DNA of 23,517 nucleotides, taken from positions 1-23,517 of the forward strand of contig DASUZD010000297.1 of NCBI GenBank assembly GCA_036377055.1, read 5' to 3'. The DNA is from DASUZD01 sp036377055. Lineage in GTDB: Bacteria > Actinomycetota > Thermoleophilia > Gaiellales > Gaiellaceae. The translations under genes were made by a program, and so were the position numbers. The notes under the pieces are model-generated. The model was not told where the DNA came from and searched no databases. It saw only the letters and a list, made by a program, of their open reading frames with translations. Shown one piece after another: positions 16,424 through 23,517 of the stretch (within the stretch, counting starts at the first letter, position 1; each line of letters opens with the position of its first letter).

Positions 16424-17818
16424 TCAGGCAGCCGCGTTGGCGTCGCCGCGCGCGAGCGCGAGCCTGAGCTTGTCGAGCGGGGCCTCCGGGGCGAGCGGGT
16501 AGCGGCCCGTCAGGCACGCGACGCAGATCCCGCGCTTCGTCCCTCCGGTGAGCGTTCGCCGGAGGCCGTCCAGGCTCAGGTACTCGAGCGAGTCCGCGCC
16601 GAAGTACGCGGCCAGCTCGGCCGGATCGTGCTGCGCTGCGACGAGCTCGCTCGGGTCGGCGATGTCGACGCCGTAGTAGCAGGGCGACACGAGCGGCGGC
16701 GCGGCGATGCGCAGGTGGAGCTCGCTCGCGCCCGCCGCGCGGAGCCGGCGGACGACCTCGCGCATCGTCGAGCCGCGGACGATCGAGTCGTCGACGACGA
16801 CGACGCGCTCGCCCCGAACGCCGTCGGCGACGTTGAACTTGATCCGCAAGCTCAGCTCGCGGAGCGACGGCTCGGGCTCGATGAACGTCCGTCCGATGTA
16901 GTCGTTCCGCACGAGCGCATCGACGAACGGCAGGCCGGCGGCTCGGGCGTACCCGCGGGCGGCGGGCGTCCCGGAGGCGGGGACGGAGACGACAACGTCC
17001 GCGTCGGCCGGCGCCTCCCGCGCGAGCTCCTCGCCGAGCTGCTCCCGGACGAGCTCCACCCGCCGGCCGCCGAGGCGGGAGTCGCGGCGGGCGAGGTAGA
17101 CGTACTCGAAGGCGCAGAAGTGGCGCGGGCCCGGCTCGACGACCGGGAAGGACTCCGGCTCGCGTCCGGGCTCCAGGACGAGGAGCTCGCCCGGCTCGAC
17201 CTCGCGCTGGTCGACGCAATCGAGGACGTCGAGGGCGCAGGTCTCGGACGCGACGATCATCGCGTCGCCGGTCTGTCCGAGAAAGAGCGGCCGGAAGCCC
17301 GCGGGGTCGCGGAAGGCGAGCAGCGACCGGCCGAAGAGCGCGACGACGGAGTAGGCGCCCTCGATCCGATCGGCCGCGTGCGCGACGGCGGCGACCGGGT
17401 CGTCGGTGCCCGCGCAGGCGAGCAGGCCGAGGATCGTCTCCGAGTCGGTCGTCGACGTCAGCCGGTAGCCCTCGGCCGTGAGGTCGCGCACGAGCTCGTC
17501 GGCGTTCGTGATGTTCCCGTTGTGCGCGACCGCGAGCGTGCGGCTCGGGTCGGCGACGAGCGGCTGAGAGTTCTCGACCAGCGGCGCGCCCGTCGTCGAG
17601 TAGCGCGTGTGCGCGACCGCGATCTCCGCTCTCCCCGCCGGAAGCCCGTCGGCCGGCGACGCCGCGAGCCCGAGCGAGCGCACGCCCGTGACGCCGCCGG
17701 CCGTCGTGGCCGCGACGCCCCACGACTCCTCGCCCCGGTGCTGGAGCGTGACCAGCGCGGGATACGCGAGCGCGACCGCATCGCCGCTCGGCGAGCACAC
17801 ACCGACGATCCCGCACAT
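16424..17818 (-). CDS. purF: Amidophosphoribosyltransferase (PurF), divergent copy inside the cluster
   Basis: A 464-residue protein. The start is fixed at ATG 17818 because the glutaminase nucleophile must be the N-terminal Cys after Met removal (MCGIVGV); the frame is open upstream but that is not coding. The class II glutamine amidotransferase half has HTRYSTTG, HNGNITN and GQTGDAM. The PRTase half has VVVVDDSIVRGST, the PRPP loop. The four Cys positions of 4Fe-4S-type PurF appear present (FCAFEYVY, SPCYYGVD, ICVACLTG). It makes 5-phosphoribosylamine from PRPP and glutamine, the first step of purine synthesis. Two normally conserved spots are altered: VPDSG reads VPASG, and KNRYVGRTF reads RNDYIGRTF. 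No other purine gene is nearby. It may be the housekeeping enzyme or a paralogue kept for resistance or a modified reaction. Confidence 0.93.
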   Translation of the reverse strand: MCGIVGVCSPSGDAVALAYPALVTLQHRGEESWGVAATTAGGVTGVRSLGLAASPADGLPAGRAEIAVAHTRYSTTGAPLVENSQPLVADPSRTLAVAHNGNITNADELVRDLTAEGYRLTSTTDSETILGLLACAGTDDPVAAVAHAADRIEGAYSVVALFGRSLLAFRDPAGFRPLFLGQTGDAMIVASETCALDVLDCVDQREVEPGELLVLEPGREPESFPVVEPGPRHFCAFEYVYLARRDSRLGGRRVELVREQLGEELAREAPADADVVVSVPASGTPAARGYARAAGLPFVDALVRNDYIGRTFIEPEPSLRELSLRIKFNVADGVRGERVVVVDDSIVRGSTMREVVRRLRAAGASELHLRIAAPPLVSPCYYGVDIADPSELVAAQHDPAELAAYFGADSLEYLSLDGLRRTLTGGTKRGICVACLTGRYPLAPEAPLDKLRLALARGDANAAA

Positions 17819-17975
17819 AGGCCGCCCACGTTGCCGACGGTCGCCCGAGGCATCAAGGAACGGCCGCGGAAGCGGGCCTTTCGATCGGGCGCGATTCGGC
17901 CCGAAAGCTGGACGCCTTCGAAGAGCCGTTCGTAGCGTGCCGACCGCCCGCGAAGAGAAAAGGACAGGAGGACGC
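17819..17975. promoter_or_regulatory. Divergent intergenic region between purF and the halogenase gene
   Basis: A 157-bp non-coding stretch between two divergently transcribed genes, so it must hold promoters for both. I cannot identify convincing -35/-10 boxes at this GC content. An imperfect inverted repeat is visible: CTTT...CGGGC at 17878-17890 pairs with GCCCGAAAG at 17899-17907 around an 8-base loop, with a 4-base bulge. A short palindrome CTTCGAAG follows near 17916. Either could be an operator, but in sequence this GC-rich the support is weak. Confidence 0.4.
17966..17971 (+). promoter_or_regulatory. Strong Shine-Dalgarno for the halogenase gene
   Basis: AGGAGG lies four bases before ATG 17976. 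It is the best plus-strand ribosome-binding site in the window and decides the start of the 2-oxoglutarate enzyme. It implies that this gene is translated independently and efficiently. Confidence 0.85.
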
Positions 17976-18740
17976 ATGACGCAGATCGCAGAGTTCGAAG
18001 CGCGGCCGCTGTCGCTCGACGAACAGATCTCGGAGCACATCGCCACGACGTTCACGGACGAGTGGGACCTGCTCCACCTCTCGCAGCACTTCCGCCGCGA
18101 GGGCTACGTCAAGATTCCGAACCTCGTCTCGGACGACGTCAAGGGGCTCGTCGCGGACGAGGTCTACCGGCTGCTCGACCTCCACGCGAAGCGCATCGAT
18201 CTCCGCCTCAAGGAGACCGGCCACTCGCCGCGCAAGATGAGCACCGTCGCGCAAGAGGCGATCGCGCGCGACAGCACGCTGATCCCCGAGATCTACCACT
18301 CGCGCCCGCTGATGGAGTTCCTCTCCGGGCTGGCCCACGAGCCGGTGATCCCGTGCCCGTGGGACGAGGAGAAGTTCGTGATCATCCGCCAGGAAAAAGC
18401 TGGCGACACGCACGGGTGGCACTGGGGCGACTTCAGCTTCACGGTCATCTGGATCATCGAGGCGCCGTCCACGGACCTCGGCGGGATGCTCCAGTGCGTG
18501 CCGCACACGGACTGGAACAAGGAGAACCCGCGCGTGCACGACTACCTCGTCGAGCACCCGATCCGGACGTACCCGCACGCGACCGGCGACATCTACTTCC
18601 TGCGCTCGGACACGACGCTCCACCGCACGGTCCCGCTGCGTGAGGAGGCGACGCGGATCATCCTCAACACCTGCTGGGGCAGCGAGTCGGACGCGCGCAA
18701 GGAGAAGTCCCACGAGACGATGGAGGCGATGTTCAGCTGA
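17976..18740 (+). CDS. BesD-family Fe(II)/2-oxoglutarate amino acid radical halogenase (predicted)
   Basis: A 254-residue protein. Its iron site reads H149-W-G151-D152, with the second His at H216 (TTLHRT) and N231 after it. Fe/2OG hydroxylases carry HxD...H; radical halogenases replace the Asp with Gly or Ala so that chloride can bind iron. From memory, BesD of Streptomyces cattleya has H137, G139, D140, H204 and N219. Every spacing here is the same with an offset of 12. R86, E132 and H146 also fall where I recall BesD substrate-binding residues. BesD-family enzymes chlorinate free amino acids (lysine, ornithine and others) at unactivated carbons. The predicted role is supplying a chlorinated amino acid to the NRPS or the ATP-grasp ligase. 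It stands first in the right-hand plus-strand group and is followed by a hairpin. The exact substrate is unknown. Hydroxylation or azidation cannot be excluded, but the Gly argues strongly for halogenation. Confidence 0.88.
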   Translation: MTQIAEFEARPLSLDEQISEHIATTFTDEWDLLHLSQHFRREGYVKIPNLVSDDVKGLVADEVYRLLDLHAKRIDLRLKETGHSPRKMSTVAQEAIARDSTLIPEIYHSRPLMEFLSGLAHEPVIPCPWDEEKFVIIRQEKAGDTHGWHWGDFSFTVIWIIEAPSTDLGGMLQCVPHTDWNKENPRVHDYLVEHPIRTYPHATGDIYFLRSDTTLHRTVPLREEATRIILNTCWGSESDARKEKSHETMEAMFS

Positions 18741-18771
18741 GCTCGTGCGTCCGCTGACGCCGTGCACGAGC
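18741..18771 (+). terminator. Hairpin immediately after the halogenase stop codon
   Basis: GCTCGTGC at 18741-18748 is a perfect inverted repeat of GCACGAGC at 18764-18771. The stem of 8 bp can be extended by two G-U pairs, and the loop is about 11-15 bases. It begins at the base after TGA 18738-18740. No U-tract follows, so it is not a classical intrinsic terminator. It could reduce read-through into the antiporter and NRPS-C genes or stabilise the 3' end of the halogenase message. Confidence 0.4.
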
Positions 18772-18811
18772 GTCCCGCCTGCCGGCGGTCCGCGGCCGCG
18801 ACTGGAGCGCC

Positions 18812-20146
18812 TTGAGCGTCGTGCACTCGTGGGGAGGGCTGCTGCACCTCGCGTTCGCGGTCGCGGTCGTGAGCGCCGTCGCGGCGGCGGGCGGCGCGCT
18901 CGCTCGCCGGGTCGGCCAGCCGCGCGTCGTCGGCGAGATCGCCGGGGGGATCGCGCTCGGCCCGTCGCTCCTCGGAGCGCTCGCGCCGGGCGCGGGCGCC
19001 GCCCTCTTCAGGCCTGAGACGAGGCACGGTCTCGCTCAACTCGCGACCGTCGGCGTCGTGCTCTTCATGTTCGCCGTCGGGCTCGACCTCGACGCGGAGT
19101 CGCGCGAGCGAGGGCGGGTCGCGGTCGCGCTCACCCACGCGAACCTGCTCGTCGTCGCCGCGCTCGGCGTCCCGCTGGCTCTGGTCGTCTTCCCGAGCTT
19201 CGCGGGGGCGGGAACGTCCCGGCTCGCGTTCACCGCGTTCCTCTCCGTCGCCCTCGCCGTCACGGCGCTGCCCGTGCTCGCGCGGATGCTCCAGGATTCG
19301 CCTGTCGCCGTACGCCCGCTCGCCGGGCTGGCGCTGACGTGCGCGGCGCTCTCGGACGCGGCGGCGTGGTCGGCGCTGATCGCCGTCGTGGCGCTCGCCA
19401 CCGCGGCGAGCCCGCTCGCCGGCGCGCGGGCGCTCGCGCTGGCCGTCGCGCTGGCGGCGGTCGCGCTCGCGCTCGTGCGTCCGGTCGCGCTGCGAGCCAT
19501 GCGACGTGCGTCCGCGAGCGGCCGTGGCCGATCCGCGCTGCTCGTCGTCTCGCTCGCGCTGCTCGCGTGCTTCGCGACGGCGACGAACGCGATCGGGATC
19601 CACGCGATCTGCGGTGCGTTCCTCGCCGGCTTCACCCTCCGCGGGCTGCGGCCGTTGCTCGGCCGCGGCTACCGCAGCCTGACGGCGGTGAACGACGTCC
19701 TGCTGCTGCCGGTCTTCTTCGCCGTTCTCGGGCTGAAGATGGACGTCCGCCACCTCGCCTCGAACCCGCGGCTCCTGCTCGGCGGGCTTCTCGTGCTCGC
19801 GGTCGCGGTCGCTGGCAAGGTCGGCGGCGTCGCGGCGACCGGCCGCGTGTGCGGGCTCTCGTGGCGCGACGCCGCCGGGCTGGGGTTCCTGCTCAACACT
19901 CGCGGCCTGACCGAGGCGATCGTCCTCCAGATCGGGCTCGCGCTCGGCGTGCTCACGTCCGACGGGTTCAGCGTCCTCATCCTCGTCACGCTGATCACGA
20001 CGCTGATGACGCTGCCGGCGCTCCGGGCGATCGGCTTGGGGCACGCGCGCGAGGCGCCCGAGCGCGAGCGACTGCCGGCCGTCGGCTCCGCGCCTGCGCT
20101 CGCGGGCGGCGAGTCGCGGCTGGCCGGTGCGAGGCGAGTCGCGTAA
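18812..20146 (+). CDS. CPA2-family cation/proton antiporter (Kef/NapA-like membrane protein)
   Basis: A 444-residue, strongly hydrophobic protein with about 12 membrane segments. The TTG start at 18812 is favoured over GTG 18821 because GGAG at 18804-18807 is well placed. CPA2 features: VGEIAGGIALGPSLLG, GVVLFMFAVGLDLD, TALPVLARML, ALSDAAAW with D182 as the candidate ion-binding acid, IGIHAICGAFLAGF, FFAVLGLKMDV and LNTRGLTEAIVL. It exchanges Na+ or K+ for protons at the inner membrane. Similar antiporters occur in several antibiotic clusters, for example glycopeptides, where export or pH/ion protection has been suggested. It lacks the cytosolic TrkA-N regulatory domain of full KefB/C and ends in a short polar tail. 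It lies between the halogenase and NRPS-C genes, so it is probably part of the cluster. Confidence 0.92.
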   Translation: MSVVHSWGGLLHLAFAVAVVSAVAAAGGALARRVGQPRVVGEIAGGIALGPSLLGALAPGAGAALFRPETRHGLAQLATVGVVLFMFAVGLDLDAESRERGRVAVALTHANLLVVAALGVPLALVVFPSFAGAGTSRLAFTAFLSVALAVTALPVLARMLQDSPVAVRPLAGLALTCAALSDAAAWSALIAVVALATAASPLAGARALALAVALAAVALALVRPVALRAMRRASASGRGRSALLVVSLALLACFATATNAIGIHAICGAFLAGFTLRGLRPLLGRGYRSLTAVNDVLLLPVFFAVLGLKMDVRHLASNPRLLLGGLLVLAVAVAGKVGGVAATGRVCGLSWRDAAGLGFLLNTRGLTEAIVLQIGLALGVLTSDGFSVLILVTLITTLMTLPALRAIGLGHAREAPERERLPAVGSAPALAGGESRLAGARRVA

Positions 20147-23100
20147 GCGCTGTCTCGGATCCGGAGCTCGAGGCGCGCCTCGCGCGGCTCTCGCCGGAGC
20201 AGCGGCACGCGCTCGAGCAGATCCTCGCGCAGCGGCTGACCGCGGACGACCTGCGGCCGAGCGCGGGGACGGGGCCGGCGCCGCTCTCGCCGCTCCAGGA
20301 GGGCCTCTGGCTCGCGGACCGGCTACTGCCGGACGGGCCCGGCTTCACGATCGGGAGCGTGCAGCGCCTGCGCGGGCGCCTCGACACGGACGCGCTCGCG
20401 TGGAGCGTCGAGCAGATCGGCGCGCGCCACGAGATCCTGCGCACGGCGATCGTCGCGAGCGACGGGTTCCCGCAGCAGCTCTTCCGGCCCGAGGTCCGGC
20501 TCGAGCTGGAGCACGTGCCGGTGGTCGGGTCGGGCGATCCCGAGCGGCTCGCGCACGACCTCGTCCTCCGCGACCCGCGCTTCGCGGTCGACGTCGAGGC
20601 GGGCCGGCCGCTGCGCACGATCCTCCTCGAGCTCCGGCCGGACGACCACGTCTTCGTCCTGCTCACGCACCACGTGGTCTGGGACGCGTGGTCGTGGGGG
20701 ATCTTCCTCGGCGAGCTGGCGGAGCTCTACTCGGCACGCGTGAACGGCAGGTCGCCGGCGCTGCCGGAGCTTTCGGTGTCGTATCGCGACTACGCGCTCT
20801 GGACGCGCGACCGCCTCGAGCGCGAGGTCGGCAGCGCGCAGCTCGCGTACTGGCGGTCGCAGCTCGCCGGAGCGCCTGCCCTCCTCGACCTCCCGCTCGA
20901 CCGTCCTCTGCCCCCGACCCGCGACGGCGCCGGCGAGTTCTTCCGCCGGCGCCTGCCGCGGGAGGTCGTCGCGCAGGCGCAGCAGCTCTCGCGCAGCGAA
21001 GGCGTGACCCTCTTCATGACCACGCTCGCGGCGTACGCGATCCTGCTCGCGAGGCACGCCCGCCAGCACGACGTCGTGATCGGGACGCCGTTCGCGGGCG
21101 ACCGCAACCGTCCGCAGCTCGAGCACCTGATCGGGCTCTTCGTGAACATGCTGCCGCTCCGTGTCGACACGTCGGCGCCGAGGACCTTCCGCGAGCTGCT
21201 CGCGCACGTCCAGGGCGTCGCCTCGGGCGCGTTCGCGAACTACGAGGTCCCCTTCGAGCGGCTCGTCCGCGAGCTGCGGCCGCCGCGCAGCCTCGCGCAC
21301 ACGCCGCTCTTCCGAGTCTCGTTCAACCTCAACCACCCGGCTCCGCCGTTCGCGCTGGAAGGGGTCGAGGTGGAGGCGCTTCCCTGGGGCCAGCCGCTCG
21401 CGCAGTACGACCTCATGCTGGACGTCGAGCTGCAGGGGGCCGACGCGGGGACTGCGTGGGCGTACAACCGGAACGTCTTCGACGAGGCGACCGTGGGCGA
21501 GCTCGCGCGCCAGTTCCAGACCCTGCTCGCCGACGCGGTCGCGCGGCCGGACGCGCCGCTCCGCGAGCTGCGGGCGCTCGACGCGGTGGAGCGGGAGCGC
21601 GTGCTCGCGTTGCGCGGCGACGTGCCCGATACGCGCGAGCCCGTGTGCGTCCACGAGCGCGTCGCCTTGTGGGCGCGCACGACGCCCGACGCGGTCGCGG
21701 TCGTGGACGGCGCGGAGGAGCTGACCTATCGCGAGCTGGACGAACGCGCGGAGCGGCTTGCTGTGCGCCTGCGCCGCGCCGGCGTCCGAACCGACACCGC
21801 GGTCGGCGTGCTCGTTGAGCGCTCGGCGGAGCTCGTCGTCTCGTTCCTCGCGGTGCTGAAGGCCGGAGGCGCGTACGTCCCCCTCGACCCGGGCTACCCG
21901 CCGGCGCGGCTCGAGCAAATGCTCGCGAGCGTCGACGCGCGCGTCCTCGTCGCGGGGAGGGAGCTGCTGGGGCGGCTCGAGCGGCCTCCCGTCGAGGTCC
22001 TCCTCGTCGACGAGCCGGACGACGCGGCGGCGGGTGAGCTGCCGCCGCTGCCCGCGCACCCCGACCAGCTCGCGTACGTCGTCTACACGTCGGGCTCGAC
22101 GGGCGAGCCGAAGCCGGTCGGCGCGACGCACCGCGGCGTCGTCGGCCTCGTGGTGGACGCGAACTTCGTGCGGGTCGGCCCCGGTGACCGCATCGCCCTC
22201 GTCTCGGCGCCGACCTTCGACGCCACGACCTTCGAGCTCTGGGCGCCGCTCCTGAACGGCGCGACGCTGTGCGTCCTCCCCCGCGACGACGTCCTCTCGC
22301 CGCAGCGGCTCGCCGCTGCCCTCGACGAGCGCAGCGTCACAGTCCTGCACGTCCCGGCCGCGCTCGTGAACGACGACGAGCACCGTCGCCGGCTCGGCGC
22401 GCTCCCCGTGCGCTCGCTGCTCTTCGGCGGGGAAGTCGTCAAGCCGCACGCGGTGAGGTCGCTCCTCGAGAACGGCGTCCGCGGGAACGCGGTCGACTGC
22501 TACGGCCCGACCGAGGCGACGATGCTCGCCTCCTTCGCGCCGCTCGCGCCGGCGGACGCCGAGCGCGCGCGCGTCCCGGTCGGCAGGGCGGTCTCCGGCA
22601 GCGAGGTCTACGTCCTCGACGAGCGGCTCGCGGCGCTCCCGGTCGCGATGCCAGGGGAGCTCTGCATCGGCGGCGACCGGCTCGCGCGGGGGTACCTCGA
22701 GCGGGCGGGCCTGACCGCCGAGCGCTTCGTCCCGAACCCGTACGGCCGGCCCGGAAGCCGCCTCTACCGCACCGGAGACGTCGCGCGCTTCCTGCCGGAC
22801 GGCCGCCTCGACCTCCTCGGCCGGTTCGACCGCCAGGTCAAGATCCGCGGCTTCCGCATCGAGCCCGGCGAGGTCGAGGCCGCGCTCGCGTCGCTGCCGG
22901 GCGTCGCCGCCGCTGCGGTCGCGGTGCGCGAGCGCGCGCCCGGCGATCGGCAGCTGGTCGGCTACGTCGCCGGCGCGAGCCTCGATGGCCGGGACCTCCG
23001 GCGTGCGCTGCGGGCGACGCTGCCCGAGTACATGCTTCCAACCGAGGTCGTCGTCCTCGACCGTCTCCCGGTGACCGGGAACGGGAAGGTCGACTACGCC

Positions 23101-23517
23101 GCGCTTCCGGCCGCTCGCGGCGCGCCTGCGCCCACGCGAGCCGAGCCGCGTACGCCGACGGAGGAGCTCGTCGCGGCCGTCTGGCGCGAGGTGCTCGACC
23201 GCGACGACGCGGCCGTCGAAGACGACTTCTTCGACGCGGGTGGCCACTCGCTGCTCGCGGTTGCGCTGCTCGCGCGCCTCTCCGCTGCGGCAGGGATCGA
23301 GGTGCCGGTCGAAGCGCTCTTTGGCGACGCGACGATCGCCGGGCTGGCGACGTGGATCGAGGGCGCGCTCTCGCAGCGAGCCTCGCCGGCCGACGCCGTC
23401 GTCTCGCTCCGCGCCGGCGCGGGCGGGACGCTCGTGCTCGCGCACCCGATCGGCGGCGGGCTCTTCGCGTACCGCGAGCTCGTCGCGGCGCTTCGCGCGG
23501 GCGTGCGCGTCGTCGGG
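20143..23517 (+). CDS. Terminal nonribosomal peptide synthetase, C-A-PCP-TE, 3'-partial (NRPS-C); start codon reads GTA
   Basis: Open at the right edge, with 1125 visible codons. N-terminal homology (SDPELEARLARLSPEQRHALEQ) begins right after the antiporter, but the codon at the expected start is GTA; a GTG there would give MSAVSDPE and a GTGA overlap. The next in-frame standard start, GTG 20359, lies inside the C domain. Domains: C from about residue 47, with HHVVWDA (H177 and D181 kept, Gly replaced by Ala); a complete A domain (about nt 21650-23110) with YTSGSTGEPK, FDATTFE, YGPTEAT, YRTGD and NGKVD; a carrier with AGGHSLL (Ser codon 23248); and the beginning of a thioesterase (TLVLAHPIGGG) at the window end. 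The A-domain code read against GrsA is D-A-F-H-L-G-C-M-L(K), related to the Val class (DAFWLGGTFK) but not one I can assign. This subunit should add the last residue and release the product. Confidence 0.93.

Noticed and set aside
17819..18055. N-terminal extension of PurF upstream of ATG 17818
   Set aside because: The nucleophilic Cys must be exposed at the N-terminus, and MCGIVGV is the family start. The extension would also overlap the divergent halogenase gene and its ribosome-binding site.
17976..18740. Reading the 2-oxoglutarate enzyme as a hydroxylase (phytanoyl-CoA dioxygenase type)
   Set aside because: The iron site is HxG rather than HxD, and the Asp and Asn neighbours match the BesD halogenase pattern.
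20127..21818. Frame starting at GTG 20127 as the true start of the terminal NRPS region
   Set aside because: It is in the wrong frame (frame 3), with low-complexity Arg/Ala translation. The NRPS domains lie in frame 1, and no frameshift is needed to read them from 20146 onward.
20323..23445. Very long open frame on the minus strand opposite the terminal NRPS (also 5882-8359 opposite NRPS-B)
   Set aside because: Arg/Glu/Asp-rich, low-complexity translation with no domain. It is the usual antisense shadow of GC-rich coding DNA, and the plus strand encodes clear NRPS domains.

Overview
This is a very GC-rich window, with third codon positions almost all G or C, Ala mostly GCG, and Leu and Val mostly CTC and GTC. 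It is densely coding with no gap over about 160 bases. The composition and gene style point to a high-GC actinobacterial lineage. The CTC/GCG/GTC preference would fit Thermoleophilia (Solirubrobacterales/Gaiellales-like) better than Streptomyces, but this is an inference from composition and no taxonomic marker settles it. The window is the interior of a nonribosomal peptide biosynthetic gene cluster: it opens inside one NRPS gene and closes inside another.

Layout. (1) 1-13994, plus strand, one tightly packed operon: NRPS-A (5'-partial; PCP-C-A[Thr]-PCP-C), a standalone degenerate condensation protein, NRPS-B (C-vestigial A-PCP-C), an ATP-grasp ligase, a type II thioesterase, an Sfp-type phosphopantetheinyl transferase, a metallo-beta-lactamase-fold hydrolase and a cytochrome P450. 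Gaps are 64 bp or less, and several junctions are ATGA/GTGA overlaps. (2) 14004-17818, minus strand, transcribed as purF, class I methyltransferase, DegT-family PLP enzyme, small ABM-like protein. (3) 17976-23517, plus strand: an Fe(II)/2-oxoglutarate enzyme with the HxGD...H...N signature of the BesD family of free-amino-acid radical halogenases, a CPA2 cation/proton antiporter, and NRPS-C (C-A-PCP-TE, 3'-partial), the terminating subunit.

How the parts may work together (inference). The halogenase would chlorinate a free amino acid. That residue could then be activated by an A domain (NRPS-C has an A-domain code I cannot assign) or ligated by the ATP-grasp enzyme. NRPS-A adds threonine. The NRPS-B carrier has no working A domain in its module and must be loaded in trans. 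NRPS-C finishes and releases the peptide through its TE. The PPTase arms the carriers, the TEII edits them, and the P450, methyltransferase, DegT enzyme and ABM-like protein are tailoring or precursor enzymes. The antiporter and the embedded, sequence-divergent purF are candidates for export or self-protection.

Most notable points: the BesD-type halogenase inside an NRPS cluster; an A domain deleted down to its C-terminal remnant; six C domains for only two intact A domains, with direct C-C protein junctions; a PurF paralogue with changes at normally conserved phosphoribosyltransferase positions; and a terminal NRPS whose expected GTG start reads GTA, consistent with a single G-to-A change at 20145. 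No tRNA, rRNA, CRISPR array, insertion sequence, transposase or pathway-specific regulator was seen.
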